Below are positions 25,030-35,000 of a stretch of 44,552 nt of DNA, in pieces (positions within the stretch are counted from its first letter, which is position 1; every line of letters starts with the position of its first letter). Origin of the DNA: Candidatus Nitrotoga sp. LAW. Its GTDB lineage: Bacteria > Pseudomonadota > Gammaproteobacteria > Burkholderiales > Gallionellaceae. The notes beneath the pieces were generated by a model. It saw only the letters and a list, made by a program, of their open reading frames with translations. It was not told where the DNA came from and did no database searches. The stretch is taken from contig QFXI01000008.1 in NCBI GenBank assembly GCA_003402315.1, positions 1 to 44,552 of the forward strand. The letters are read 5' to 3'. The position numbers and the translations under genes were made by a program.

Positions 25030-28000
25030 TTAATCCAACACTGGATGACCATTAACAAATACCGCAAATTCTTCAGCTGGCAGTGGATGGCTATAATAAT
25101 AGCCTTGGATCTCATCACAGCCTCGAGCGCGTAAAAAATCCAGTTGTTCCAACGTTTCTACTCCTTCCGCAATGACCTGTAATTTAAACTGGTGACCCAA
25201 ACTAATAATGGAACGCACGATAGCTGCGTCATTTTCATCAATAGCGACGTCACGTACGAAGGATTGATCCACCTTCAGTCGATCGAGTGGCATTTTCTTC
25301 AAGTAACTAAGGCTAGAATAACCAGTACCAAAGTCGTCTATGGCCAATTGCACTCCGAGCTCATGCATCTGGGTCAGAAAAGCCATTGACGCTTGAGCCT
25401 CGTTCATCATGACGCCTTCAGTAATTTCCAACTCCAAATCCTTTGGATGCAGCCCCGTTTCTTCTAATACGGCGATGATCATTTGCGCAAGCTGAGGTTG
25501 ACGTAATTGACTGGTGGATAAATTTATAGATATCGGGAATATGGATATCCCTTGCCGCCTCCATTCGGCTAGTTGCGCGCAAGCTGAGCGCAACACCCAT
25601 TCTCCTATGGGTATAATCTGCCCGGTCTCCTCAGCCACGGGAACAAATTCTGCTGGCGCAACAAAGCCCTTCTCTGGATGTTTCCAGCGCAGTAATGCCT
25701 CTGCACCGCACACCATTCCATTGACCAAGTTTACCTGGGGCTGATAATGCAATGTGAACTCATTGCGCTCCAACGCTAGGCGCATGTCATTTTCCATAGA
25801 AAACAGTTGATGGGCACGAAAATTCATTTCCGGCGCAAAAAACAGAAAATTGCTGCGGCCCTCAGCTTTTACACGATACATCGCCACATCCGCATGCTTG
25901 ATCAACGTATTGATTTCGTCTTCACTATCCGCATTGTCAGGATAAATACTGATGCCGATACTGGCATGAGTGGCGATTTGCATCGTGCCAACATCGCAAG
26001 GAGTAGTCATCGCCTTGAGTATCTTGCCCGCCACACGTGCCGCACCGCTTGCATCAGTCTCTCGCAGCAACACGATAAATTCGTCGCCACTGATACGCGA
26101 CACAGTGTCTACCTCACGCACACATTCCTGCAAACGCAACGCCACCGCCTGCAATAATTTATCGCCCACCGCATGCCCCATCGAATCATTTACATACTTA
26201 AAGCGATCAAGATCAATGAATAGCAATGCAAATTTATGCTCATCACGGTGTGATTCAGCGATCAACTGCCCGAGACGGTCATGCAGCAAAGTACGGTTGG
26301 GCAGACCAGTCAACACATCGAAATAAGCAAGGGACTGAATATGCTGCTCAGATTCCTTACGCTTGGTGATATCAACCCTAACAGATATGTAACGTACAAC
26401 TTGCCCGTTCGCATCTTTGAGTGGCACGATAGTGCTATCCACCCAATACAGTGCGCCGCTTTTTGCGCGGTTACAAATTTCACCGCGCCAGATGTCACCT
26501 CGGGCGATGGTAGCCCACATTTCGGCGAAAAAGGCGCTTGAATGCATCCCGGAATTAACAATACGGTGATCATGACCGACCATTTCCTCCCGGCTGTAAC
26601 CGCTTACTTCACAAAATTTATCATTGGCCTGAATAATGCGCCCGGAAGGGTTGGCAACGGAAACGAGGGCGTGCTGGTCAATCGCTTGGATATAGCTGAT
26701 TAACTCTGCGGAACTGCGCTCGGCGTCTTCTTTGGCACGCAGCAGCAAGCTTTGAGTTTCCTTGCGGGCTGTGATGTCATGGATAAAGGCGCAAAACTCA
26801 TACTTACCCTTTTGCTTGACCGGGGATATTGCCAATTCAATGGCAAATTGGTGGCCATCGCGATGCAAGCCCGTTATCTCTATACGTTTATTCAGTACAG
26901 CTCCCTCGCCGGAAGCCAGAAAATGTTTCAAACCCTGAATATGCGCATTACGATACTGCGGTGGGATGATCATATCGTGTAGCATGTGTCCGATGGTTTC
27001 TTCCCGTGCCCAACCAAAAATCTTTTCTGCCTGACCATTCCATCCGGTGAGAATACCCTCTGAATTCATTAGTATTACGGCATCCGGGGCGGCGTCAATA
27101 ATGGTGTGCAATCTCGTATCAATCTCGACCAGCTCCATTTCCTCCAGCTTTCGGCTGGTCACGTCCTGAACGACACCCAGCATTTTCAGCGGAATTCCAT
27201 CTGTATCACGTATTACACCGCCACGCTGGTGTAACCAACGTACCGTACCATCTGGCCAAATAACCCGGTGTTCTATGTCGTATTTAGTATTTTCTTCAAC
27301 ACAGCTCTTCATGGAATTGATCATATACTGACGGTCATCAGAATGTATGCCGCTCAGGAAATCATCATAAGTACCATTCTGTTTTCCTGCAGGACAGGCC
27401 ATAAGGACAGAAATATGGTCGCACCAATACAGTTCACTAGTGCGAATATCCCAATCCCAAGTGCCGATCTCGCCATACATCAAACTAAGGCGTAAACGCT
27501 CCTCACTCTCAATCAATCGTTCATTTATCTTCCGCGCAGTTCGAAGAGCGTGTTCCCGACCCTGCACCAGCAATCCTGTGAATAACCCTAGCAATATACT
27601 CACGGCTAAGCCAGCCACGACAATGGATTGCGATTTTTCTTCGGCCAGCTGCGCCTCAAAACTAGGGAGAGAGCTAGCAGCCATTGTCCAGGTGTGTCCA
27701 GCAATTTCAAGGTGTTTGGAAGCGCGAAAGAACGAATCTACAGCACTAATTTTGTTGGTGCTGTCGGCAGCATACATGAGCATTTTGCTCGACATGTTTT
27801 CGCCATCGTAGATTTTGATGTCGATGTCAAGAACACGTGCACCGAGAATGCCACGTATAAAATCATCCGTCCGAAATAGAGCACTAACCCAGCCAATAAG
27901 ATTGGCGCGGCGCTCAGCCAAAGTAGCATATAGCGCACCGTTTTTATAAACAGGTAAATACATCAAAAAACCAGTCTGCGCGCTTTCACCATGTTTTTGT

Positions 28001-28605
28001 ATCAGCTTTGTCTTGCCAGTGATAACAGCTTTATCGTTATCACGCGCTTGCTCCATTGGAACGCGCCGTACTGGATCGGAATACATGTCGTCACCAAAAG
28101 CACGTTGAATACCCTCTGAGAATGGCTCGATGAAGATAACAGAGGTAGTGATATATCGCTTCCCACCAGGACTGATGGTGTATGCGGGAATGCCTTCCTT
28201 GTAAACGGTGGCGGCAATGTGTTTGTCTTGCTTCGCCGCGGGTACGATTAGCGAAAAACCCACACCCTGTATACCGGGAAAACTCTCCACAATATGTTGA
28301 GCGACGATGTAAGCATGAAATTCGTCGCGCTCTACGCTAGTGGAAGCGGCGAATAAACCTTGCACGCCCCGCAGCGCTTGTTCCAAAGATTGCATACGTT
28401 GTTCAATGCGGTTACTGACATCCAGCAAACGAAAATCGAAATCATATTGCAATTCCCGTACCGCTTCATAGCGTGCATTTTTCCACAACTGATGGGTTAC
28501 AACTAAAGAAACAATCACGACCAACCATGGTAAAAATCGGACAGCAGGGGACCATGATAGTAGCTGCTGAATGGGATTAATGCGTGATGTTGATGAGGTC
28601 ACCAC
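25030..28605 (-). CDS. CHASE-PAS-GGDEF-EAL cyclic-di-GMP signalling protein
   Basis: 1191 residues. Membrane spans at about 23-39 and 328-347 bracket a periplasmic CHASE sensor domain (about 75-310). Three PAS/PAC domains follow (about 370-485 with GTWDWDI and a PAC WPDGTVRWLHQRGG, 495-610, 640-750), then GGDEF (about 760-920) and EAL (about 935-1180). The diguanylate cyclase signature reads SGDEF in SRISGDEFIVLL. The phosphodiesterase residues look complete: EALLRW, NLSTSQL, ELEITEG, DDFGTGYSSL, KVDQSFVRD and VIAEGVET. The protein probably degrades cyclic-di-GMP and may also make it; the Ser-for-Gly change does not by itself abolish synthesis. The ligand is unknown. It is monocistronic. Confidence 0.9.
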   Translation of the reverse strand: MVTSSTSRINPIQQLLSWSPAVRFLPWLVVIVSLVVTHQLWKNARYEAVRELQYDFDFRLLDVSNRIEQRMQSLEQALRGVQGLFAASTSVERDEFHAYIVAQHIVESFPGIQGVGFSLIVPAAKQDKHIAATVYKEGIPAYTISPGGKRYITTSVIFIEPFSEGIQRAFGDDMYSDPVRRVPMEQARDNDKAVITGKTKLIQKHGESAQTGFLMYLPVYKNGALYATLAERRANLIGWVSALFRTDDFIRGILGARVLDIDIKIYDGENMSSKMLMYAADSTNKISAVDSFFRASKHLEIAGHTWTMAASSLPSFEAQLAEEKSQSIVVAGLAVSILLGLFTGLLVQGREHALRTARKINERLIESEERLRLSLMYGEIGTWDWDIRTSELYWCDHISVLMACPAGKQNGTYDDFLSGIHSDDRQYMINSMKSCVEENTKYDIEHRVIWPDGTVRWLHQRGGVIRDTDGIPLKMLGVVQDVTSRKLEEMELVEIDTRLHTIIDAAPDAVILMNSEGILTGWNGQAEKIFGWAREETIGHMLHDMIIPPQYRNAHIQGLKHFLASGEGAVLNKRIEITGLHRDGHQFAIELAISPVKQKGKYEFCAFIHDITARKETQSLLLRAKEDAERSSAELISYIQAIDQHALVSVANPSGRIIQANDKFCEVSGYSREEMVGHDHRIVNSGMHSSAFFAEMWATIARGDIWRGEICNRAKSGALYWVDSTIVPLKDANGQVVRYISVRVDITKRKESEQHIQSLAYFDVLTGLPNRTLLHDRLGQLIAESHRDEHKFALLFIDLDRFKYVNDSMGHAVGDKLLQAVALRLQECVREVDTVSRISGDEFIVLLRETDASGAARVAGKILKAMTTPCDVGTMQIATHASIGISIYPDNADSEDEINTLIKHADVAMYRVKAEGRSNFLFFAPEMNFRAHQLFSMENDMRLALERNEFTLHYQPQVNLVNGMVCGAEALLRWKHPEKGFVAPAEFVPVAEETGQIIPIGEWVLRSACAQLAEWRRQGISIFPISINLSTSQLRQPQLAQMIIAVLEETGLHPKDLELEITEGVMMNEAQASMAFLTQMHELGVQLAIDDFGTGYSSLSYLKKMPLDRLKVDQSFVRDVAIDENDAAIVRSIISLGHQFKLQVIAEGVETLEQLDFLRARGCDEIQGYYYSHPLPAEEFAVFVNGHPVLD

Positions 28606-28806
28606 GTTAATAATTTGGCATCATAATTTTTACATGAAAAATTCATAATTGCAGTATGGCTGGACATAGTTATGCCGGGCTGCCTCTATAATTTGCGACA
28701 ATCTATAACAACACTTTAAAGTCCCCCACTACATTACGTTACTCAAAGACGGTTATAACACTAAGACCGATCAGTACAAAACTCTAAGCCTTTAGCAGTA
28801 CCCTAA

Positions 28807-28836
28807 ATAAATATCCCGGCATGCCGGGATATTTAT
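28807..28836 (-). terminator. 30-bp perfect palindrome, terminator after pntB
   Basis: Positions 28807-28836 equal their own reverse complement, centred on CCCGGCATGCCGGG with AT-rich flanks (ATAAATAT...ATATTTAT). It lies 24 nt after the pntB stop on the minus strand. The symmetric A/T arms let it terminate transcription from either side, although the T-run is interrupted. Confidence 0.6.
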
Positions 28837-28860
28837 GTTGAAATAAAATCACGTAACAAC

Positions 28861-30243
28861 TTAATGCTGCAACGATTTGATTATATCCTCGACTACCTTT
28901 TTCGCATCGCCAAACACCATCATGGTTTTGTCTAAATAGAACAAATCATTATCCAATCCAGCATAACCAACAGCCATACTGCGCTTAACCACCAGAATAG
29001 TGCGCGCCTTATGCGCATCAATAATTGGCATACCATAAATAGGACTGTTCGGGTCGGTTTTAGCTGCAGGATTCACCACGTCGTTGGCGCCAATAACCAA
29101 CACTACATCAGTATCGGCAAATTCGTTATTGATCTCATCCATTTCTAATACCTGATCGTAAGGTACTTCAGCCTCAGCCAGCAACACGTTCATATGTCCC
29201 GGCATACGTCCGGCCACAGGATGGATGGCATAACGCACTTTGACGCCCTTCCCGATTAAATGCTCGGCCATTTCGTTGATGGCATGTTGTGCCCGCGCCA
29301 CCGCCAGACCATAGCCCGGCACGATAATGACGCTATCCGCATTCCCCATCAGGAACGCAGCGTCATCCGCACTACCGCTACGCACCGGTCGTTGTTCAAC
29401 CTCACCAGCCCCCCCCGCTTCACCATCACCACCGCCAAAGCCACCAAGAATCACATTAAAAAAGGAGCGGTTCATCGCCTTGCACATAATGTAGGAGAGA
29501 ATCGCGCCAGAACTACCCACTAACGAACCAGCAATAATCAGCATATTATTATTTAGGGTAAAGCCAATGCCCGCCGCTGCCCACCCAGAATAGGAGTTAA
29601 GCATGGATACCACGACTGGCATGTCCGCCCCGCCAATCGGCATAATCAGTAATACGCCGAGCAATAGCGCCAAAGCAATCATGATCAGGAATGGCGTCCA
29701 GCTTTCCGTAAAAATGAACATGATGCCGAAGGCGATCATCACAACACCCAACAACAGGTTGAACCAGTGCTGTCCAGCAAAATGAAGCGGCTTGCTGCCG
29801 AGTTTACCGGATAATTTTCCGAAAGCGATGATAGAACCGGTGAATGTAATCGCACCAACAAACGTGCCGATGAATAACTCAATCAGGTTGCTGGCGTGCA
29901 GCGGTGCGATGCCATAAGCGACTGGATTATAAAACGCAGACATAGCAACCAACACCGCCGCAAGGCCGACCAGCGAGTGCATTGCCGCCACCAATTCCGG
30001 CATGGCAGTCATTTGAATGCGCCGGGCGACCACGGCACCTACCGCTCCGCCCACGATGATGGCAAGCGCAATATAAATCAGGTTCTGGGTGATAGTCAGT
30101 GTGGTGAGCACCGCAATGGCCATACCTATCATGCCAAACATGTTTCCGCGCCGCGCGGAAATTGGAGAACTCAAGCCTTTCAGCGCCAGAATGAAAAGAA
30201 CTGCGGCGATCAGATAGGCTAATGCAACAAAATTTGCCGACAT
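28861..30243 (-). CDS. pntB: NAD(P) transhydrogenase subunit beta
   Basis: 460 residues. The N-terminal ~265 form the membrane domain dII with about nine spans (MSANFVALAYLIAAVLFILA onward). The C-terminal part (about 290-460) is the NADP(H)-binding domain dIII, with SVIIVPGYGLAVARAQHAIN, HPVAGRMPGHMNVLLAEA and VLVIGANDVVNPAA. A Gly-rich linker (GGFGGGDGEAGGAGE) joins them. With PntAA and PntAB it forms the proton-driven enzyme that moves hydride from NADH to NADP+. It lies last in pntAA-pntAB-pntB, with a 150-nt gap to pntAB. Confidence 0.95.
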   Translation of the reverse strand: MSANFVALAYLIAAVLFILALKGLSSPISARRGNMFGMIGMAIAVLTTLTITQNLIYIALAIIVGGAVGAVVARRIQMTAMPELVAAMHSLVGLAAVLVAMSAFYNPVAYGIAPLHASNLIELFIGTFVGAITFTGSIIAFGKLSGKLGSKPLHFAGQHWFNLLLGVVMIAFGIMFIFTESWTPFLIMIALALLLGVLLIMPIGGADMPVVVSMLNSYSGWAAAGIGFTLNNNMLIIAGSLVGSSGAILSYIMCKAMNRSFFNVILGGFGGGDGEAGGAGEVEQRPVRSGSADDAAFLMGNADSVIIVPGYGLAVARAQHAINEMAEHLIGKGVKVRYAIHPVAGRMPGHMNVLLAEAEVPYDQVLEMDEINNEFADTDVVLVIGANDVVNPAAKTDPNSPIYGMPIIDAHKARTILVVKRSMAVGYAGLDNDLFYLDKTMMVFGDAKKVVEDIIKSLQH

Positions 30244-30396
30244 AATTTTTCCTTGATTATTTTTTTTGTAACTGCTTTACCTCGCAAATCAGGTGAAGCA
30301 TAGTGATGCTCAACAAAAAAATAGGGAGCCATTCCAAATTAATGGCTGATATCGCTCCACCGTACCTCTTTGCGTCTGAACATCGACGTTCTGGGC

Positions 30397-30693
30397 TTAT
30401 TTACTTTTCTTCTTGAACATGCTCAGCATGCGCTGTGTTACCAGAAAACCACCGAACACATTAACTGCCGCCAGCATAACTGCGATTAACCCCATTACTG
30501 TGCCGACGTCGAGTTGCTCAGGCCCCGCCGCCAGCATGGCACCAACGATGATAATGCCGCTAATTGCGTTGGTCACTGCCATAAGCGGTGTATGCAGCGC
30601 AGGCGTAACATTCCATACCACGTGATAACCGACCACCACGGCCAGTACAAATACGGTTAGATTGATAATGACAGGATCAACTGCACTACTCAT
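30397..30693 (-). CDS. pntAB: NAD(P) transhydrogenase subunit alpha, membrane part
   Basis: 98 residues from [15 protein letters not shown] at 30693, chosen because AGGAG lies 7 nt upstream; longer in-frame readings have no family similarity. Three membrane spans are visible (about 9-27, 40-60, 64-85), with the typical [20 protein letters not shown]. This is the small separate membrane subunit of the split transhydrogenase known from Rhodospirillum-type systems; in E. coli it is fused to the C-terminus of PntA. Confidence 0.94.
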   Translation of the reverse strand: MSSAVDPVIINLTVFVLAVVVGYHVVWNVTPALHTPLMAVTNAISGIIIVGAMLAAGPEQLDVGTVMGLIAVMLAAVNVFGGFLVTQRMLSMFKKKSK

Positions 30694-30769
30694 TTCAAAA
30701 CTCCTATGTTGAGATTGGCAAGCCTTAACCTTTCCCAGCTCACTTTCTGAGGGGGAAAGATTAATGTAT

Positions 30770-31894
30770 TTATTTAATAACCACTTCTCCGTCGATACAC
30801 AACAACGATCCGGCAATAATGTCGTCAGCACGGTTGATGTTCATCTGTCCGCCGCTTTTGGGGTCGCACAGTAAATTCAGGAAATTCAACAAATTGCGTG
30901 CATACAAAGCGCTAGCATCTGTAGCAACCAAAGCAGGCAGGTTGTCTTCACCCACCAGCGTGATGCCATGCTTGACCACCGTCTTCCCCAACTCGGACAA
31001 CGGGCAATTTCCGCCTGCCTCAACAGCCATATCCACGATCACAGAGCCTGGCTTCATGGATTTGACCATATCTTCAGTCACCAGCACGGGGGCGGCTTTA
31101 CCCGGAATCAATGCAGTGGTTATCACAATATCGGCTTGTGCCACACGTTTGGCAACCTCCCCCTTCTGACGTTCCATCCAGCTGGCCGGCATGGAGCGGG
31201 CATAGCCGCCAACGCCTTGGGCGATCTCCCGCTCCTCATCAGTTTCATAAGGCACATCAATGAACTTGGCACCCAAGGACTCCACTTGCTCTTTTACTGC
31301 AGGACGCACATCGGAGGCCTCAATTACCGCACCCATGCGCTTGGCAGTGGCGATAGCCTGCAGACCAGCGACACCCACGCCTAATATCACCACGCGCGCA
31401 GCCTTCACAGTTCCGGCAGCGGTCATCAACATCGGCATAAACCGTTTATACAAATTAGCCGCCACCAGCACCGCCTTATATCCGGCAATATTAGCTTGCG
31501 AGGACAAAACATCCATAGCTTGCGCACGTGACGTGCGCGGCAGCTTTTCCATGGCAAAAGCGGTAATGCCCTGTTTAGCATAAGCTGCAACCAAGTCCGC
31601 CTGAAAAGGTGAAAGCAAGCCGATCAACACGGTTTTGGCAGCCAGCTTTGCCAGCTCGTCCCCAGTCGGGGCTTTCACCCTAAGCATGATTTCCGCTTGA
31701 GCATAAACTTCCGCAGCGCTGACCAAGGTGGCACCTGCCGCCTGATAGTCGGCATCGGGAATACTTGCTCCCGCTCCCGCTCCCTGCTGTACCATGACTA
31801 CATGGCCAGCGGCCAACATTTTTTTCACCGTTTCTGGCGTTGCCGCGACACGTGTTTCACCTGCGCGCGTTTCCGTAGGAATGCCTATACGCAT
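30770..31894 (-). CDS. pntAA: NAD(P) transhydrogenase subunit alpha, NAD-binding part
   Basis: 374 residues: the soluble dI domain that binds NAD(H). It starts [20 protein letters not shown], has [13 protein letters not shown]-like [20 protein letters not shown], the Rossmann motif [20 protein letters not shown] near 168, and ends before any membrane span, which is supplied by pntAB. GGGAG stands 8 nt before the ATG. A short CCCGG hairpin with a T-run sits immediately upstream (31912-31934), an unusual place. The gene heads pntAA-pntAB-pntB. Confidence 0.95.
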   Translation of the reverse strand: MRIGIPTETRAGETRVAATPETVKKMLAAGHVVMVQQGAGAGASIPDADYQAAGATLVSAAEVYAQAEIMLRVKAPTGDELAKLAAKTVLIGLLSPFQADLVAAYAKQGITAFAMEKLPRTSRAQAMDVLSSQANIAGYKAVLVAANLYKRFMPMLMTAAGTVKAARVVILGVGVAGLQAIATAKRMGAVIEASDVRPAVKEQVESLGAKFIDVPYETDEEREIAQGVGGYARSMPASWMERQKGEVAKRVAQADIVITTALIPGKAAPVLVTEDMVKSMKPGSVIVDMAVEAGGNCPLSELGKTVVKHGITLVGEDNLPALVATDASALYARNLLNFLNLLCDPKSGGQMNINRADDIIAGSLLCIDGEVVIK

Positions 31895-31910
31895 GAAACA
31901 TCTCCCATTT

Positions 31911-31934
31911 TAAAAAGACCCGAATATGCCGGGC
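31911..31934 (-). terminator. CCCGG hairpin with T-run directly before pntAA
   Basis: On the minus strand CCCGG pairs with TCGGG (one G-T pair) around CATAT, then TCTTTTT follows (to 31912). It ends 17 nt before the pntAA ATG and overlaps the region just upstream of its ribosome site. It could be the late terminator of the fused flavoprotein gene or an attenuator in the pntAA leader. A closely similar element precedes the flavoprotein gene at 35796-35816. Confidence 0.5.
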
Positions 31935-32085
31935 AGAAGTAACTGTTCAAGTCACGCAAACATAATTCCCGTTCCCACAGGTTAAAGAAGCCTTGAGTGG
32001 CCACGGCTTTTCCTACAGGTTGAATTATTTTGGCAAAAAAATTTTTAATTGTTTGCCGCAAACCCATAACCGAATAATTTTATCA

Positions 32086-35000
32086 TCAAGATGTACTTGT
32101 TATCATGCCATCTCGTTCGAGGCAATGTGCTATCCATTGCGCTGTAAGTTTTTCCTGCACGGTATTTTGTTTGAGCCGTGCATTCAAACCGGGGAAATTT
32201 ACGCAGTCTAGTCTTTGATCCTGGTTGAAACAGGAGAATACATAAGTCTTTTCCCCGGTTACGATATCAAAGTGCTCCTGAATGCACTGGCCGCAAATCT
32301 CTTTCATCATGCATTGCATTGGTGAGTTGATGGAACCATATGCATGGTGATCCGGTTTCATATAGGGCTTCAGCTCGCCATGGCGGGCCGCCGCAACCGC
32401 AGCCATCATCCTATCTGAACCAATCGCAATAATACGGTCGACCTGATTCACCTCAATTTCTGGCCGCCCTAATTCACCGCTGGCATAAGCTTTAATGGCC
32501 TGCACAATGTTGCCTACATAAGTTCGATCTTGGGGGCGACTCGGTATAAAGCCGGGAGCTTCATCGCTGCACCAAATCACCACATCAGCGGCCAACTCGA
32601 TGTCGTCCACCTTATAGCGGTCTATCATTTTTTTATAGCCAGCAAAGTAAAGTACTTTAGAGCCAACACTTCTAAATGCCTTACCGATAGAAAATAATAC
32701 GGCGTTACCCAATCCCCCACCAACCAACAATACAGTTTCTTCCGGAGCAATTTCAGTAGGGGTGCCGGTTGGCCCCATAAGCACTACGGGTTCACCATGT
32801 TCCAGCTTGGCGCATAGTTGCGACGAGCCACCCATTTCCAAAACGATGGTGGAAAGCAATCCTTGTTCCGCATCAACCCAGGCTCCGGTCAAAGCTAAAC
32901 CTTCCATGACCATGCGCGTACCCTCTACTTGTGCAGCATGCGTCTCAAAATTCTGCAAACGATAAAATTGCCCTGGCTGGAAGCTGCGCGCCGCAGCAGG
33001 AGCCTTGACGATTACTTCAACAATATTAGGGGTAAGACGGACCACTTTGTGTATCGTGGCACGCAGATCATTGCCCAATCTGGCAAGGAATACATCATCA
33101 TTTTCTTTGCTTGCTGCGGCAACTTGTGACAACACCCTGCTCAACACGGGATAGCCCTGCTTGGCACTACCCATAGCCTTGACCACGTTGCCCGAATAAG
33201 AAGGATGCAGGTCACCGAAAAAGCTGACGAAACGGCCATCATGGTACTTATACTGAAGCACGTGTGCCTTAGCCGGCTTGGCATTGCTCCGCTCCGGCTT
33301 GACTGGTTCTCCCTGCTCGTCACATGCTTGGAAATAGCGCCCGTCCAACTTGAACTGTTCGGGAAACTCGCGTGCCAGCACGGTATTCGGCTGGGTACCC
33401 GCAGCCACAAAAATAGTACGCGCCGGCAGATGGATTTGTCCGGTTTTCTGCCAGACTCCCTCGGCATCTAATACCTGGTTCATCACTACCATGGCAGTCG
33501 CATCGCCGTTTGTATCGATCTCTACCCGCACCGGCGTCATACCTTCGGCAAAATAAATTCCTTCCTCTAAGGCTTTCTCCACTTCCTCATGATTGAGGGT
33601 ATAGGAGGGACTATCGATCAGTCGCTTGCGATAGGCCAAAGTAACACCTCCCCAGGATTTGATAAGCTGAAGGATATTGGGTTTTCGTCCTTCAATTGCG
33701 GCCTGGGTCCGCTCCACACGTATAGCCCGGGCATGGTTCAAAAATTCTTCGCCAACAATGGCTTCTGCCGCCGACCACATACCGCGCACTGCCGCCTCTC
33801 CCTTTTCTGCTACTAACGTTTCATAGCGGCAAAGAAATTTTTCAACTTGTACCGGATAATAGGCGAGTGACTCAGTGGCTGTGTCAATCGCAGTCAAGCC
33901 ACCGCCAATTACCACAACCGGCAAGCGAACTTGCATATTGGCGATGGAATCTGGTTTTGCGGCTCCAGTCAATTGCAATGCCATAAGAAAATCCGACGCA
34001 GTGCGCACACCACATGCCATACCGTTTGGTATATCAAGCAATGTAGGGCGACCAGCGCCCGCAGCCAGTGCGATATGATCAAAGCCCAGCCCAAAAGCAC
34101 TTTCGGCCGTAATGGTTCCACCGAAGCGCACCCCCCCAAACAGCGCAAACTGTGCACGCCGCTCAAGTAACAGGCGAATAATTTTGAGAAAATTCTTATC
34201 CCATCGAACCGTAATACCGTATTCGGCCACCCCGCCAAAACCGGCCATAACCCTATTATCCAGCGGCTCCGTCAATATGCTTGCATCATAGACTGGGCTA
34301 AACGCCACTCGATTGCCGCCCGCGTCCACACCGGACAACTCACCCGGCAATGGTTCAATCTTCAACCCATCGACACCGACAACGGTATGCCCGTCATTCA
34401 TCAAATGGTGCGCCAGCGTAAAGCCGGCGGGACCCATACCAACGACAAGCACACGCTTACCGGTGCCTGTTTTCGGATAGGGACGCCAGAAATTAAGTGG
34501 ATTCCACCTGGTAAGCAGACTGTAAATCTCAAAGCCCCACGGCAGTTCCAGAACATCCTTCAATGACCGGGTTTCAGCCTGTGGAATGTTTACCGACTCT
34601 TGTTTTTGATAAATGCAAGATTTCATGCAGTCATTACATATACGATGCCCCGTTGCAGCACACATCGGGTTATCCACCGCGATGATAGCCAAAGCACCCA
34701 ATGCAAAACCGGACGCTTTAACTTTATGAAATTCTGAAATTTTCTCATCCACAGGACAACCCGCCAGTGGAATGCCGAAAATACTTTTCTTAAATGGCGG
34801 AAGAGAACCATCAACCCCGGCTTTTTCCCGCATACCGACCGAGCAGGAATCCTTGCCTTGCTCATGGCACCAAATGCAGTAATTCGCTTCACCCAAGGCA
34901 CCAGCCAAGTCTGTACCTTTATCTGTAAGGGCAAAACCCTCGCGATGGCGGAGATGGCTATCCGCGAGGCGATGCGCAGTGTAAGGAACATTCTCAACAG

